From Fimbriimonadaceae bacterium (lineage in GTDB: Bacteria; Armatimonadota; Fimbriimonadia; Fimbriimonadales; Fimbriimonadaceae), in the NCBI GenBank assembly GCA_019694835.1, contig JAIBBE010000163.1, forward strand, positions 1 through 63,309: DNA of 63,309 nucleotides, read 5' to 3'. Both the position numbers and the translations under genes were made by a program. Shown piece by piece: positions 26,296 to 33,715 of the stretch (the first letter of the stretch is position 1; each line of letters begins with the position of its first letter). Below the pieces are notes generated by a model. That model was not told the origin of the DNA and did not search any database. It saw nothing but the letters and a program-made list of their open reading frames with translations.

Positions 26296-27912
26296 ATGGC
26301 TTACCGCGATTTCCAGGACTTTCTCTCCGCCCTTGAGGCGCAAGGCGAACTCAAGCGGATTTCGGAGCCCGTGAGCCCTGCCCTCGAAATCACCGAGATC
26401 GCGGACCGGGTGATGAAGGCAGAGGGACCGGCCCTGCTGTTCGAGAACCCGGTGGGTCCACCTCACCGGCTCGGGACCCCGAATCCTCGCAGCGCGGTGA
26501 TGGGGGAAGCCTCAATCCTCCAGAGTGGCGCGGGCACCTTGCCCGCGCTGGCCGAATTTGCAAGTGAAACGGGACAATTCAAGGCTGACGAGCGCGGGCA
26601 AGGTGCCCGCGCCACTCTGGCCTTTGCCCATCCGGTCGCCATCAACACGATGGGATCGCGCAAGCGGATGTCGATGGCCCTCGGCTGCGCCGACTTCGAG
26701 GAGCACGCCGAGCGAATCCGCGAGCTGCTCAAGCCAGAAATTCCCAAAGGACCCATGGACGCGCTCAGGAAGCTTCCTGGCCTGCTCAAAGAAATCAAGA
26801 ACGTGCCGCCCAAGACCGTCAGCAGCGGCATCTGCCAAGAAATCGCCATGCAGGGCGACGAGGTCGACCTCACCAAACTCCCGATCCTCACCTGCTGGCC
26901 GGAGGATGGCGGGCCGTACATCACCCTGCCTCTCGTCTTCACCCACGACCCCACCACCGGCAAGCGCAACGTCGGCATGTACCGAATCCAGGTCTACGAC
27001 CGAAACACGACCGGCATGCACTGGCAGATGCACAAGACGGGCATGCGGCACATGGAAGCGGCTGGTGAGAAGGGACGCCGAATCGAGGTCGCGGTGGTCC
27101 TCGGCGGCGATCCGGCCTACACGTTCTCGGCGATTTCGCCCCTCCCGCCTGGCATCGACGAGATGCTGTTTGCGGGCTTCCTTCGCCGAGAAAATGCCCG
27201 ACTCGTCCAGTGCAAGACCGTCGACCACAAAGTCCCCGCCGACGCGGAGATCGTGTTGGAGGGCTACGTCGATCCGTCCGAACGCTGCCTCGAAGGACCG
27301 TTCGGCGACCACACTGGCTACTACTCGCTCGCGGGCGACTTCCCGGTCTTCCACGTCACTTGCGTGACAATGCGTCACAAAGCCGTCTACCCGGCCACGA
27401 TCGTCGGGGTGCCCCCGATGGAAGATGGCTGGATGGGCAAGGCGGTCGAGCGGATCTTCATGCCGATGATCCAGCTCACGGTGCCCGAGATCGTGGACAT
27501 GAACCTGCCAGTCGAGGCGTGCTTCCACAACGTCGCGTTCGTATCGATCAAGAAGAAGTACCCCGGCCACGCCTACAAGGTGATGAACGCGATCTGGGGC
27601 CTCGGCGGCCTCGCGTTCACGAAGATCGTGTTCATCTTCGACGAGGACACCAATGTCCAAGATTTCGGCGAAGTCCTCTTCCGCCTCGGTGCGAACTGCG
27701 ACCCCGGTCGCGATATCCTCTTCACGCGCGGCCCGGTCGACCAACTCGACCATGCCTCAATCGCCGAAGGCTTCGGCGGCAAGATCGGTTTCGACTGCAC
27801 CCACAAGTGGCCAGGCGAGAACGGCTTCAACCGCGATTACCCCAAGCTCATCAAGATGTCGGATGATGTGAAGGCGAAGGTCGATGCCATGTGGAGCAGA
27901 TTGGGATTGTAG
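26296..27912 (+). CDS. ubiD: UbiD-family prFMN-dependent decarboxylase with in-frame palindromic insertion
   Basis: A 538-residue UbiD/menaquinone-type decarboxylase; relatives are about 480-490 residues. The family parts are intact: GELKRISEPVSPALEITEIA, LFENPVG, HPVAINTMGSRKRMSMALG, MGMYRIQVYD-like NVGMYRIQVYD, EGPFGDHTGYYS and MNAIWGLGGLAFTKIVF. Between LFENPVG (residue 54) and HPVAINTMG (residue 112) lie about 57 extra residues, where relatives run straight on. The insertion contains a perfect 30-bp inverted repeat and keeps the frame. It needs prFMN made by UbiX, which is encoded in this window. The exact substrate is unknown; a role in quinone synthesis is plausible. Confidence 0.92.
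   Translation: MAYRDFQDFLSALEAQGELKRISEPVSPALEITEIADRVMKAEGPALLFENPVGPPHRLGTPNPRSAVMGEASILQSGAGTLPALAEFASETGQFKADERGQGARATLAFAHPVAINTMGSRKRMSMALGCADFEEHAERIRELLKPEIPKGPMDALRKLPGLLKEIKNVPPKTVSSGICQEIAMQGDEVDLTKLPILTCWPEDGGPYITLPLVFTHDPTTGKRNVGMYRIQVYDRNTTGMHWQMHKTGMRHMEAAGEKGRRIEVAVVLGGDPAYTFSAISPLPPGIDEMLFAGFLRRENARLVQCKTVDHKVPADAEIVLEGYVDPSERCLEGPFGDHTGYYSLAGDFPVFHVTCVTMRHKAVYPATIVGVPPMEDGWMGKAVERIFMPMIQLTVPEIVDMNLPVEACFHNVAFVSIKKKYPGHAYKVMNAIWGLGGLAFTKIVFIFDEDTNVQDFGEVLFRLGANCDPGRDILFTRGPVDQLDHASIAEGFGGKIGFDCTHKWPGENGFNRDYPKLIKMSDDVKAKVDAMWSRLGL
26520..26620. repeat. Palindrome with 30-bp perfect arms inside ubiD
   Basis: Left arm 26520-26549 and right arm 26591-26620 are exact inverted copies separated by 41 nt. 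Each arm also contains its own dyad, GCGCGGGCA-AGG-TGCCCGCGC. The element is entirely inside the ubiD reading frame and contributes about 34 of the 57 extra residues. Confidence 0.92.
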
Positions 27913-27993
27913 TTTTCCGGCTCCCCCTCATTTCCCAATGAGGGGGACGTTCACCGCGAGGTACGAGCGCGTGACACAGGGGGAGTATCCTCC

Positions 27994-28380
27994 GGCTCCC
28001 CTCTCCTGCGCCCACCTGATTTTTGGCTGAGGAAAGCTGTTGCGGCGGAGGAGAGGGGTTGGGGGAGAGGTTTCGCGGCTGGATTCCAAACCCCGATAGA
28101 CCCGCCGATTGCCCATGGAATGACTCTCCCCGATCTCTGCTCCTTCGTCGCGGAGATCGACCCTCTCACTCCGTGAGAGGGTTCCGGGCTCCCCTCTCCT
28201 GCGCCCTCCTGATTTTGGCTGAGGAAAGCTGTTGCGGCGGAGGAGAGGGGTTGGGGGAGAGGTGAGACGGCTGGATTCCAAAAGGCGAGAGCCCAGCCGA
28301 TTGCCCGAAGGGATTACTCTCCCCGATCTCTGCTCCTTCGTCGCGGAGATCGACCCTCTCACTGCGTGAGAGGGTTCTCA
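27994..28380. repeat. 193-bp tandem duplication of a palindromic intergenic unit
   Basis: No gene lies in 27913-28427. Two copies of a 193-bp unit start at 27994 and 28187. Each begins GGCTCCCCTCTCCTGCGCCC and contains the inverted partner GCGGAGGAGAGGGG about 40 bases later, then GGGTTGGGGGAGAGG, and ends with a second small dyad, CCCTCTCACTNCGTGAGAGGG. The first hairpin is related to those at 42461-42535, 47656-47731 and 63091-63162. The copies differ mainly in a 25-base stretch in the middle. Confidence 0.9.
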
Positions 28381-28414
28381 ATGAAACCAGAAACTGATTC
28401 ACCCGGAATTCGCG

Positions 28415-28420
28415 TACCCT
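28415..28420 (+). promoter_or_regulatory. -10 box (TACCCT) of a leaderless-type start
   Basis: TACCCT ends 7 nt before the ATG at 28428, directly after the repeat array. Confidence 0.4.
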
Positions 28421-28427
28421 ATTCACC

Positions 28428-29513
28428 ATGGCACTTTCACGCGCATTCCTTTTCGTGCCGGCCCTGCTGGGTGCGGCGATGGCATTGGCACAGGACAAGC
28501 CCCTCAACATCGGCGATCCTGCCCCCGCGATGAACCCGGTCGGATGGGTCAAGGGGGGGCCGGTCAAGCAGTTCGAGAAGGGCAAAGTCTACGTCGTCGA
28601 GTTCTGGGCGACGTGGTGCGGCCCTTGCATCCAGTCGATGCCCCACCTCAGCGACATGGCCGACAAGTGGAAAGGCAAGGTCGAATTCATCAGTGTCAAC
28701 ACCTGGGATCGGAATCAGGATGGCGAGAAAGAGCCCAACAGCAAGGCCCACGTGGACCGTGTGACCAAGTTCGTTCAGGAGAACGACGCCAAGATGCGCT
28801 ACACGATCGCACTCGACGATGAGAAGGACACGATCTCGACGACGTGGATGCGCGCGGCGGGCCGCAACGGAATCCCCTGCGCGTTCATCGTGAACCAAGA
28901 GGGCCAAGTCGCCTGGATCGGCCACCCGATGCAGATGGACAAGCCGGTCGAGGAAATCTTCAACAAGACCTACGACATCCAAGCGTTCAAGAAGACCTTC
29001 GATGAAGCCGCCGCCAAAGCCCGCGCCGAAATGCAGCTCAGCAAGGACCTCACCGCTGCTGCCAAGGCAGGCGACATGGGCAAATTCGAGCAGATGGTTG
29101 CCAAGCTTCCCGGCGACAAGGCAGATCAATTCCGACGCGCCTTCAGTTCGGCCGCCAGCGGCGATCCCGAGTTCGCGTTTCAGTACCTGCAGGCCAATAT
29201 GGGCAGGCTGGACGACATCGACGCCCCAACGTGGTGCAGCATGCTGTCCTACGTCGTGCTGAACACGAAGTCCGCCGATACTCGAAACAAGGCGATCGAC
29301 CTTTCGGCCGACTGCGCCGCCAAGTGCCCCGACGCGAGCAAGGCCATCGCCTTTGCCTACCACGCCCGGTCATTGGCAAAAGCAGGCAAGGAGGCCGAAG
29401 CGAAGGACTACATCACCAAAGCCAAGGCAGCCGTCGCGAGTTTCGAGCCGGCGAACCAGCGCGAGGGCATCACCAAGTTCATCGAAGGTATCGAAAAGGG
29501 CCTCGGCAAGTAA
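28428..29513 (+). CDS. Secreted TlpA-like thioredoxin-fold protein, paralogue 2
   Basis: A 361-residue protein with a signal peptide (MALSRAFLFVPALLGAAMAL, cleaved near ALAQ) and a TlpA/ResA-type domain containing VVEFWATWCGPCIQSMPHL. NGIPCAFIVNQEGQVAWIG follows at the cis-Pro site. The remaining 170 residues are helical, as in the paralogue at 17460-18527, and the two align over their whole length. Both are likely periplasmic or extracytoplasmic thiol oxidoreductases with a protein-binding tail. A good terminator follows. Confidence 0.87.
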   Translation: MALSRAFLFVPALLGAAMALAQDKPLNIGDPAPAMNPVGWVKGGPVKQFEKGKVYVVEFWATWCGPCIQSMPHLSDMADKWKGKVEFISVNTWDRNQDGEKEPNSKAHVDRVTKFVQENDAKMRYTIALDDEKDTISTTWMRAAGRNGIPCAFIVNQEGQVAWIGHPMQMDKPVEEIFNKTYDIQAFKKTFDEAAAKARAEMQLSKDLTAAAKAGDMGKFEQMVAKLPGDKADQFRRAFSSAASGDPEFAFQYLQANMGRLDDIDAPTWCSMLSYVVLNTKSADTRNKAIDLSADCAAKCPDASKAIAFAYHARSLAKAGKEAEAKDYITKAKAAVASFEPANQREGITKFIEGIEKGLGK

Positions 29514-29536
29514 CGACCCCGAATCGGACCCAAGGA

Positions 29537-29575
29537 GTCGGTTGCCGCCAAATGTGCGGCAACCGACTTTTCTTT
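29537..29575 (+). terminator. Rho-independent terminator
   Basis: Perfect 12-bp stem GTCGGTTGCCGC/GCGGCAACCGAC with a 7-base loop, then TTTTCTTT. It lies 23 bases after the TlpA-like gene. Confidence 0.9.
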
Positions 29576-29680
29576 GCCACGGCGGGATGGTGGGAGTTGC
29601 CCAAATACCAGGTCCAATCAGCGACCAACTTGTGATACCATGAATACGTATTCTCAAGTTGATTGCTCAGAAAGAGGACC

Positions 29681-32600
29681 ATGAAACCAAGCCGAATTCG
29701 ATCCGTGACGCTCGCCACCTTGTTCGTATTGCCGCTCTCGGTTGCGGCAACCCCAGAACTCGTCGAACATGTCGCCACGAACCAAGTGTTCGGCGAATCC
29801 TCCGGCACCACGATGCGGGAGCCGGATGTGCCTCGCGAAGACGAGGTGATCACCGTGTGGACCAAGATCGGATATTCGTTCTTCTACACGGACGTCGCCC
29901 TCTATTACACGACCGATGGCTCGACGCCGTCCGGAGCGTTTGGAGTGCCGTCCGGCACGACTCAGGTCCTCCGCAGCTCGGCCGGGCAGATTTCGTTTGT
30001 CCGGAACGAGGGCAGCCCGGGGGGAACCTTGGACTGGTGGCGCGCGACACTTCCTTCGAGCACCCGAACTTACGGTCAGAACGTGCGATACAAGATCTCG
30101 GCGTGGCACTCGTCGGGCGGCCCCGAGATCTTCTCGAATAACACCGGCTGCTCTGACGGTGTCTGCGACAACCCGAGCGCACCGGCCAGCGTGTACAGTT
30201 TTGTGAACAAGCTGGCATGGCCAGGACGCGGCGCGGCTTACGTGGACCACGCCAACGGCTATCCCCCGGTCTCCTTCTGGAAGGAAGAGGCGGTCGTCGG
30301 CAACAACTACGCCAACGTGATGCTGGACCAGAACGGGACGGTGTTCGACTTCTATTATCCGTCCGCTGGTTTGGTCCAAGGCATGGGAACGAAGAACGAG
30401 GGCTATGTCGACGGCCTCGATACTTTCCCGCCCGGGCTTCCGCAGGGCCATCGCGGGCAGATGAACGTGAATCAGTTGATGGCCGGCATTCGCGTCGACG
30501 GCAAGACCTACTGGCTTTCGAATGAGAATGGCGCTGGCTACACGAACGTGACGCAAGCCTACGTCGCCAACTCGAACACCGTCGCAACCTCGGCCACCCT
30601 CACGGCGGCGGGCAATAACATCCAAGTTCAGCAGGTCGATTTCTCGCCCAAGGGCATCACGTTCCCGAATGACCAAGGCGGGAATCCGAATCGCGGGCTC
30701 TACGTCAAGCGGATGCTCCTCACCAACAACGGCCCTTCGTCGAAGACGGTGAACGTGTACACCTACGGCGACTTCGCGCTCAATGGCGGGGACAGCTATG
30801 ACCTCATGTACACGGATACCGGAAGAGGGGCGATGGTGGCCTATGACAATGTCCCACGGTTTACGAGCAGCAGCGGCGAGTACAACCCGAGTTCATTCAG
30901 CAACTACGACAAGAGCGTTTCCATCTATATGGCAGCGGCGATGAAGCTCTGTTCGACCGTAGGGGGCTCCAGTGGAACCCCCGCCACCGACTTCTGGCGC
31001 GACACGAGCAGCGACAACAACCAGGGCTGGATTGGACTCAAAGTCACGCTCAATCCGGGCCAAACCCGGGAGGTCAACCTGCTGGTCGCGGGCGGATTCG
31101 ATAACTTTCCCAACGCTACCGGGACGTACAACTACCAAATCGCACCCGCCATCGACTGGTTCTCAAGCACCAGCATGCAGACCATGCTCAGCCAAACGGA
31201 CGCCTACTGGCAGAACTGGCTCGATGCCGGGACAACGGTCGATACTCCCGAGCAGCGCTACGACGACCTTTTCACCCGCAGCCTCCTTGCGACGGCCTTG
31301 CACCTCGATGGAAAAGGTGGCGGACTAATCGCGGGGATGCATAACGGTGCGTACCCGTGTATTTGGCCACGCGATGCGGTGTACGGGGCGATCTCGCTGG
31401 CGAGAACCGGCCATTTCCCCGAGTCGTCCGAGGTCTACCGATTCCTGCGCGAAGTTGCCTATCGCGGCAACGAGTCGTGGGGCAAGGGGTTCTGGTACCA
31501 GAAGTACACCACCGACGGCTACATCGTTTGGAATTCGCCGCAAGTCGATGAGACTGCCGTCGTGCCGTGGGGACTGCTCTATCACTACCGCGCGACCGGC
31601 GACAACGCGTTCCTGAATACGAACGGCGCGATGTCTCGGGATGCGGCATTCGCCAGCAGCAGCGACAGTGCGATCGACTCGCGGCTGTATTATGCGGATG
31701 CCTACGACCTCATGTACAGCAACAATGTTTGGGAAGACTCCTGGGACGTCTTTCTTTACTCGAACGCCAATGTCGAGCGAGGGCTGCGCGATGCGGCTAC
31801 GATAGCGACGCTTCTCGGCAACGCAGCCGACGCGGCAACGTTCACGAGTCGGGCCAACGCGATTCACAACGGCATGATCGCGCGGCTGGACTGGGATGGG
31901 GAGAACACCGACATCTCGCAGCTTGGACTCGTTTATCCGTTCCAGGTCTTTAGCCCAACCGATGCGCGAGTGGCCCACGTGGTGGATCGAATGAACGGAG
32001 TGGGGACGGATCGGTACGGCAACAACCACCCCATCGTCAACTTCAGCGGCGAGTTCCAGAACCTCATCAACCGCTATTGGGGAGACACCTACTGGAACGG
32101 CGGACCGTGGTTCTTGAGCACGCTCTGGTACGGCCTGTACTACGCCGAACGAGCTGACCACACGTCGGGCAAATCCGATATCGACAATCACAAGTCGCGA
32201 ATCGACGCGCTCTTCCCGCACCTCGGCCCGGTCGGTCTGGGGGCAGAGCAAATCGCGCCATCGAACAGCCTTCTCTATCCGGGTCAGTCGGACTTTAGGC
32301 TGCAGGCGGCTTGGCCGAATGCCTGGGAATCGATGAGCACTTACCTGGACGCGGTGATGGCCTTTGCCGACTTCGAGCCCGACGCCCCGGCGAACACGAT
32401 CAAGCTCGCTCCGAAGCTGCCAACCGGCTGGTCGACGATGACGTTCAAGAACCTGCGGGTCGGCAATCACCGGGTCGACGCTACTGCTACGGAGAGCTCG
32501 GCGGATGTCAAGGTGACGTTGAAGAACCTCACCGGCAATGCGCTCAACACTCAATGCTGGCTCAAACTCCCAGCGGGAACCGTGCCGAGCGGAGTGGTTA

Positions 32601-32737
32601 CGGTGAATGGGCAGAAGTCGCTTTTCACCTACGACCCAGTGGCGAAGCGCGTTCGGGTGAACGCTGCTCTTGCGACAGGCGCGAATGCCACGACGACAAT
32701 CCGGATGGTGGTGAAACGTCCGGTCAGTCCTCCGTAG
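29681..32737 (+). CDS. Secreted GH15 glucoamylase/glucodextranase-type enzyme
   Basis: A 1018-residue exported enzyme. A signal peptide (about 1-24) is followed by a beta-rich N-terminal region, then a glucodextranase-like beta-sandwich (TVFDFYYPSAGLVQGMGTKN). The (alpha/alpha)6 barrel of GH15 comes next, with CIWPRDAVYGAISLARTG at about 562, SPQVDETAVVPWG (general acid Glu624) and GLGAEQIAPSN (base Glu856). A C-terminal beta domain completes it. It would release glucose from alpha-glucans such as starch or dextran outside the cell. AGAGGA precedes the ATG at 29681, so this gene uses a normal ribosome site. Confidence 0.88.
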   Translation: MKPSRIRSVTLATLFVLPLSVAATPELVEHVATNQVFGESSGTTMREPDVPREDEVITVWTKIGYSFFYTDVALYYTTDGSTPSGAFGVPSGTTQVLRSSAGQISFVRNEGSPGGTLDWWRATLPSSTRTYGQNVRYKISAWHSSGGPEIFSNNTGCSDGVCDNPSAPASVYSFVNKLAWPGRGAAYVDHANGYPPVSFWKEEAVVGNNYANVMLDQNGTVFDFYYPSAGLVQGMGTKNEGYVDGLDTFPPGLPQGHRGQMNVNQLMAGIRVDGKTYWLSNENGAGYTNVTQAYVANSNTVATSATLTAAGNNIQVQQVDFSPKGITFPNDQGGNPNRGLYVKRMLLTNNGPSSKTVNVYTYGDFALNGGDSYDLMYTDTGRGAMVAYDNVPRFTSSSGEYNPSSFSNYDKSVSIYMAAAMKLCSTVGGSSGTPATDFWRDTSSDNNQGWIGLKVTLNPGQTREVNLLVAGGFDNFPNATGTYNYQIAPAIDWFSSTSMQTMLSQTDAYWQNWLDAGTTVDTPEQRYDDLFTRSLLATALHLDGKGGGLIAGMHNGAYPCIWPRDAVYGAISLARTGHFPESSEVYRFLREVAYRGNESWGKGFWYQKYTTDGYIVWNSPQVDETAVVPWGLLYHYRATGDNAFLNTNGAMSRDAAFASSSDSAIDSRLYYADAYDLMYSNNVWEDSWDVFLYSNANVERGLRDAATIATLLGNAADAATFTSRANAIHNGMIARLDWDGENTDISQLGLVYPFQVFSPTDARVAHVVDRMNGVGTDRYGNNHPIVNFSGEFQNLINRYWGDTYWNGGPWFLSTLWYGLYYAERADHTSGKSDIDNHKSRIDALFPHLGPVGLGAEQIAPSNSLLYPGQSDFRLQAAWPNAWESMSTYLDAVMAFADFEPDAPANTIKLAPKLPTGWSTMTFKNLRVGNHRVDATATESSADVKVTLKNLTGNALNTQCWLKLPAGTVPSGVVTVNGQKSLFTYDPVAKRVRVNAALATGANATTTIRMVVKRPVSPP

Positions 32738-32760
32738 TCATCTGCTGCCGGCACCCCTCG

Positions 32761-32931
32761 GCCGGGTGGCCGGGGTGATGAATTGTGCACCCCGGTGCTA
32801 GCAATTGCGGAAGCCTGTGGTGCACGACAGAACCGGGCTGATGAATTGTGCGCCCCAGGCTTACCCATGGCGGAAGCCTGACGTGCACGGCCGAGCCGGG
32901 GTGCACAATTCATCACCCCGGCCACCCATCG
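32761..32931. repeat. Composite GTGCACAATT palindromic repeat
   Basis: Three diverged copies of the element at 5338-5433 lie together. The outer arms GGCCGGGGTGATGAATTGTG (32769 on) and CACAATTCATCACCCCGGCC (to 32922) are inverted copies. Between them are two half-copies with GGAAGCCTG. No gene. Confidence 0.85.
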
Positions 32932-32989
32932 ATCCGGACTTTGTGCCGACACGAACCTTCCAGCGGTCACCTCCAATTGCGTTCAACCA

Positions 32990-33420
32990 CCTATGCATCC
33001 ATCCTCCCACGGATGGATGCCCGCGAGCCGCAGGCCCCTCGACTGGAAACCGCGACAACCTCCCTCCTCGCATGAATGGACGACCCGCGAACCGCCGCCT
33101 CTCAGCCCGATGCCCCCTATGCCCCCATCCTCCCACGGATGGGGGCTCCGCGAACCGCAGCCTCTCAGCCCGATACCTCCTATGCCTCCATCCTCCCACG
33201 GATGGAGGCGACGCGAGCCCCAACCTCTCAACCCGATGCCCCCTATGCCCCCATCCTCCCCCGGATGGGGGCGCCTCGAGCCACGATCTCTCAGCCCTAA
33301 GCCTCCTATGCCTCCATCCTCCCACGGATGGAGGCGCCGCGCGCCCAAACCTCTCAGCCCGATGCCTCCTATGCCTCCATCCTCCCACGGATGGAGGCCC
33401 CGCGAGCCACGAAAACCCCG
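32990..33420. repeat. 63-bp tandem hairpin array, seven units
   Basis: CATCCTCCCACGG or a variant begins at 33000, 33063 (diverged), 33126, 33189, 33252, 33315 and 33378, a constant step of 63 bp. Each unit holds a hairpin of the form GCCTCCATCC-TCCCAC-GGATGGAGGC, then a linker with CCTCTCAGCCC. Arm bases change in pairs between units (CCTCCAT/ATGGAGG or CCCCCAT/ATGGGGG), so pairing is kept. Since 63 is a multiple of three, long false frames span the array on both strands. Single copies occur at 35208-35243, 36165-36203 and 36236-36266. Confidence 0.92.
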
Positions 33421-33451
33421 GCGAAACGTGCTCTGGCAAAGAGTCCAGTCG

Positions 33452-33700
33452 AATATTCCGCGGAGGAAATTCAACAAGGGACGCTCCCATGTTGAATTTC
33501 CTTCGGGGAAATTCGAAAAAGGACGGGGGAAATTGTAAAAGGAGCGTTCTAGTCCAAATTTCCGTCGCGGAATGAACGATTTCTTTCGCGGAATGATGAA
33601 AAAACCTGGCGGAAAACTTGTTTTCCCCGGTGGAAAATTGAAAAAGAATCGTCGCCAGCACGATTTTTCGCCGCCCGTGAAGGACTTCCAGGTTCAATTG
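33452..33700. other. AT-richer intergenic stretch with stacked GGAAATT hairpins
   Basis: No convincing gene. AGGAAATTCAACA (33464-33476) pairs with TGTTGAATTTCCT (33490-33502). Further CGCGGAA/GGAAATT motifs and a GAAAACTTGTTTTC dyad follow. The base composition differs sharply from the surroundings, and runs of A and T are frequent. Confidence 0.55.
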
Positions 33701-33715
33701 GACGATTTCCGCGGA

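Noticed and set aside
26512..27753. Long minus-strand frame opposite ubiD (also 21376-22407 and 31325-32554 opposite pckA and GH15)
   Set aside because: These are mirror frames of GC-rich genes; the opposite strand encodes well-known conserved proteins.
32990..33420. CRISPR array
   Set aside because: The 63-bp units repeat throughout, including the linkers, and have hairpins with compensated changes; there are no unique spacers and no cas genes.
32805..33697. Long open frames on both strands across the 32.8-33.7 kb region
   Set aside because: They exist because the 63-bp repeat is a multiple of three and lacks stops; the predicted proteins are simple repeats and no ribosome site or promoter fits.
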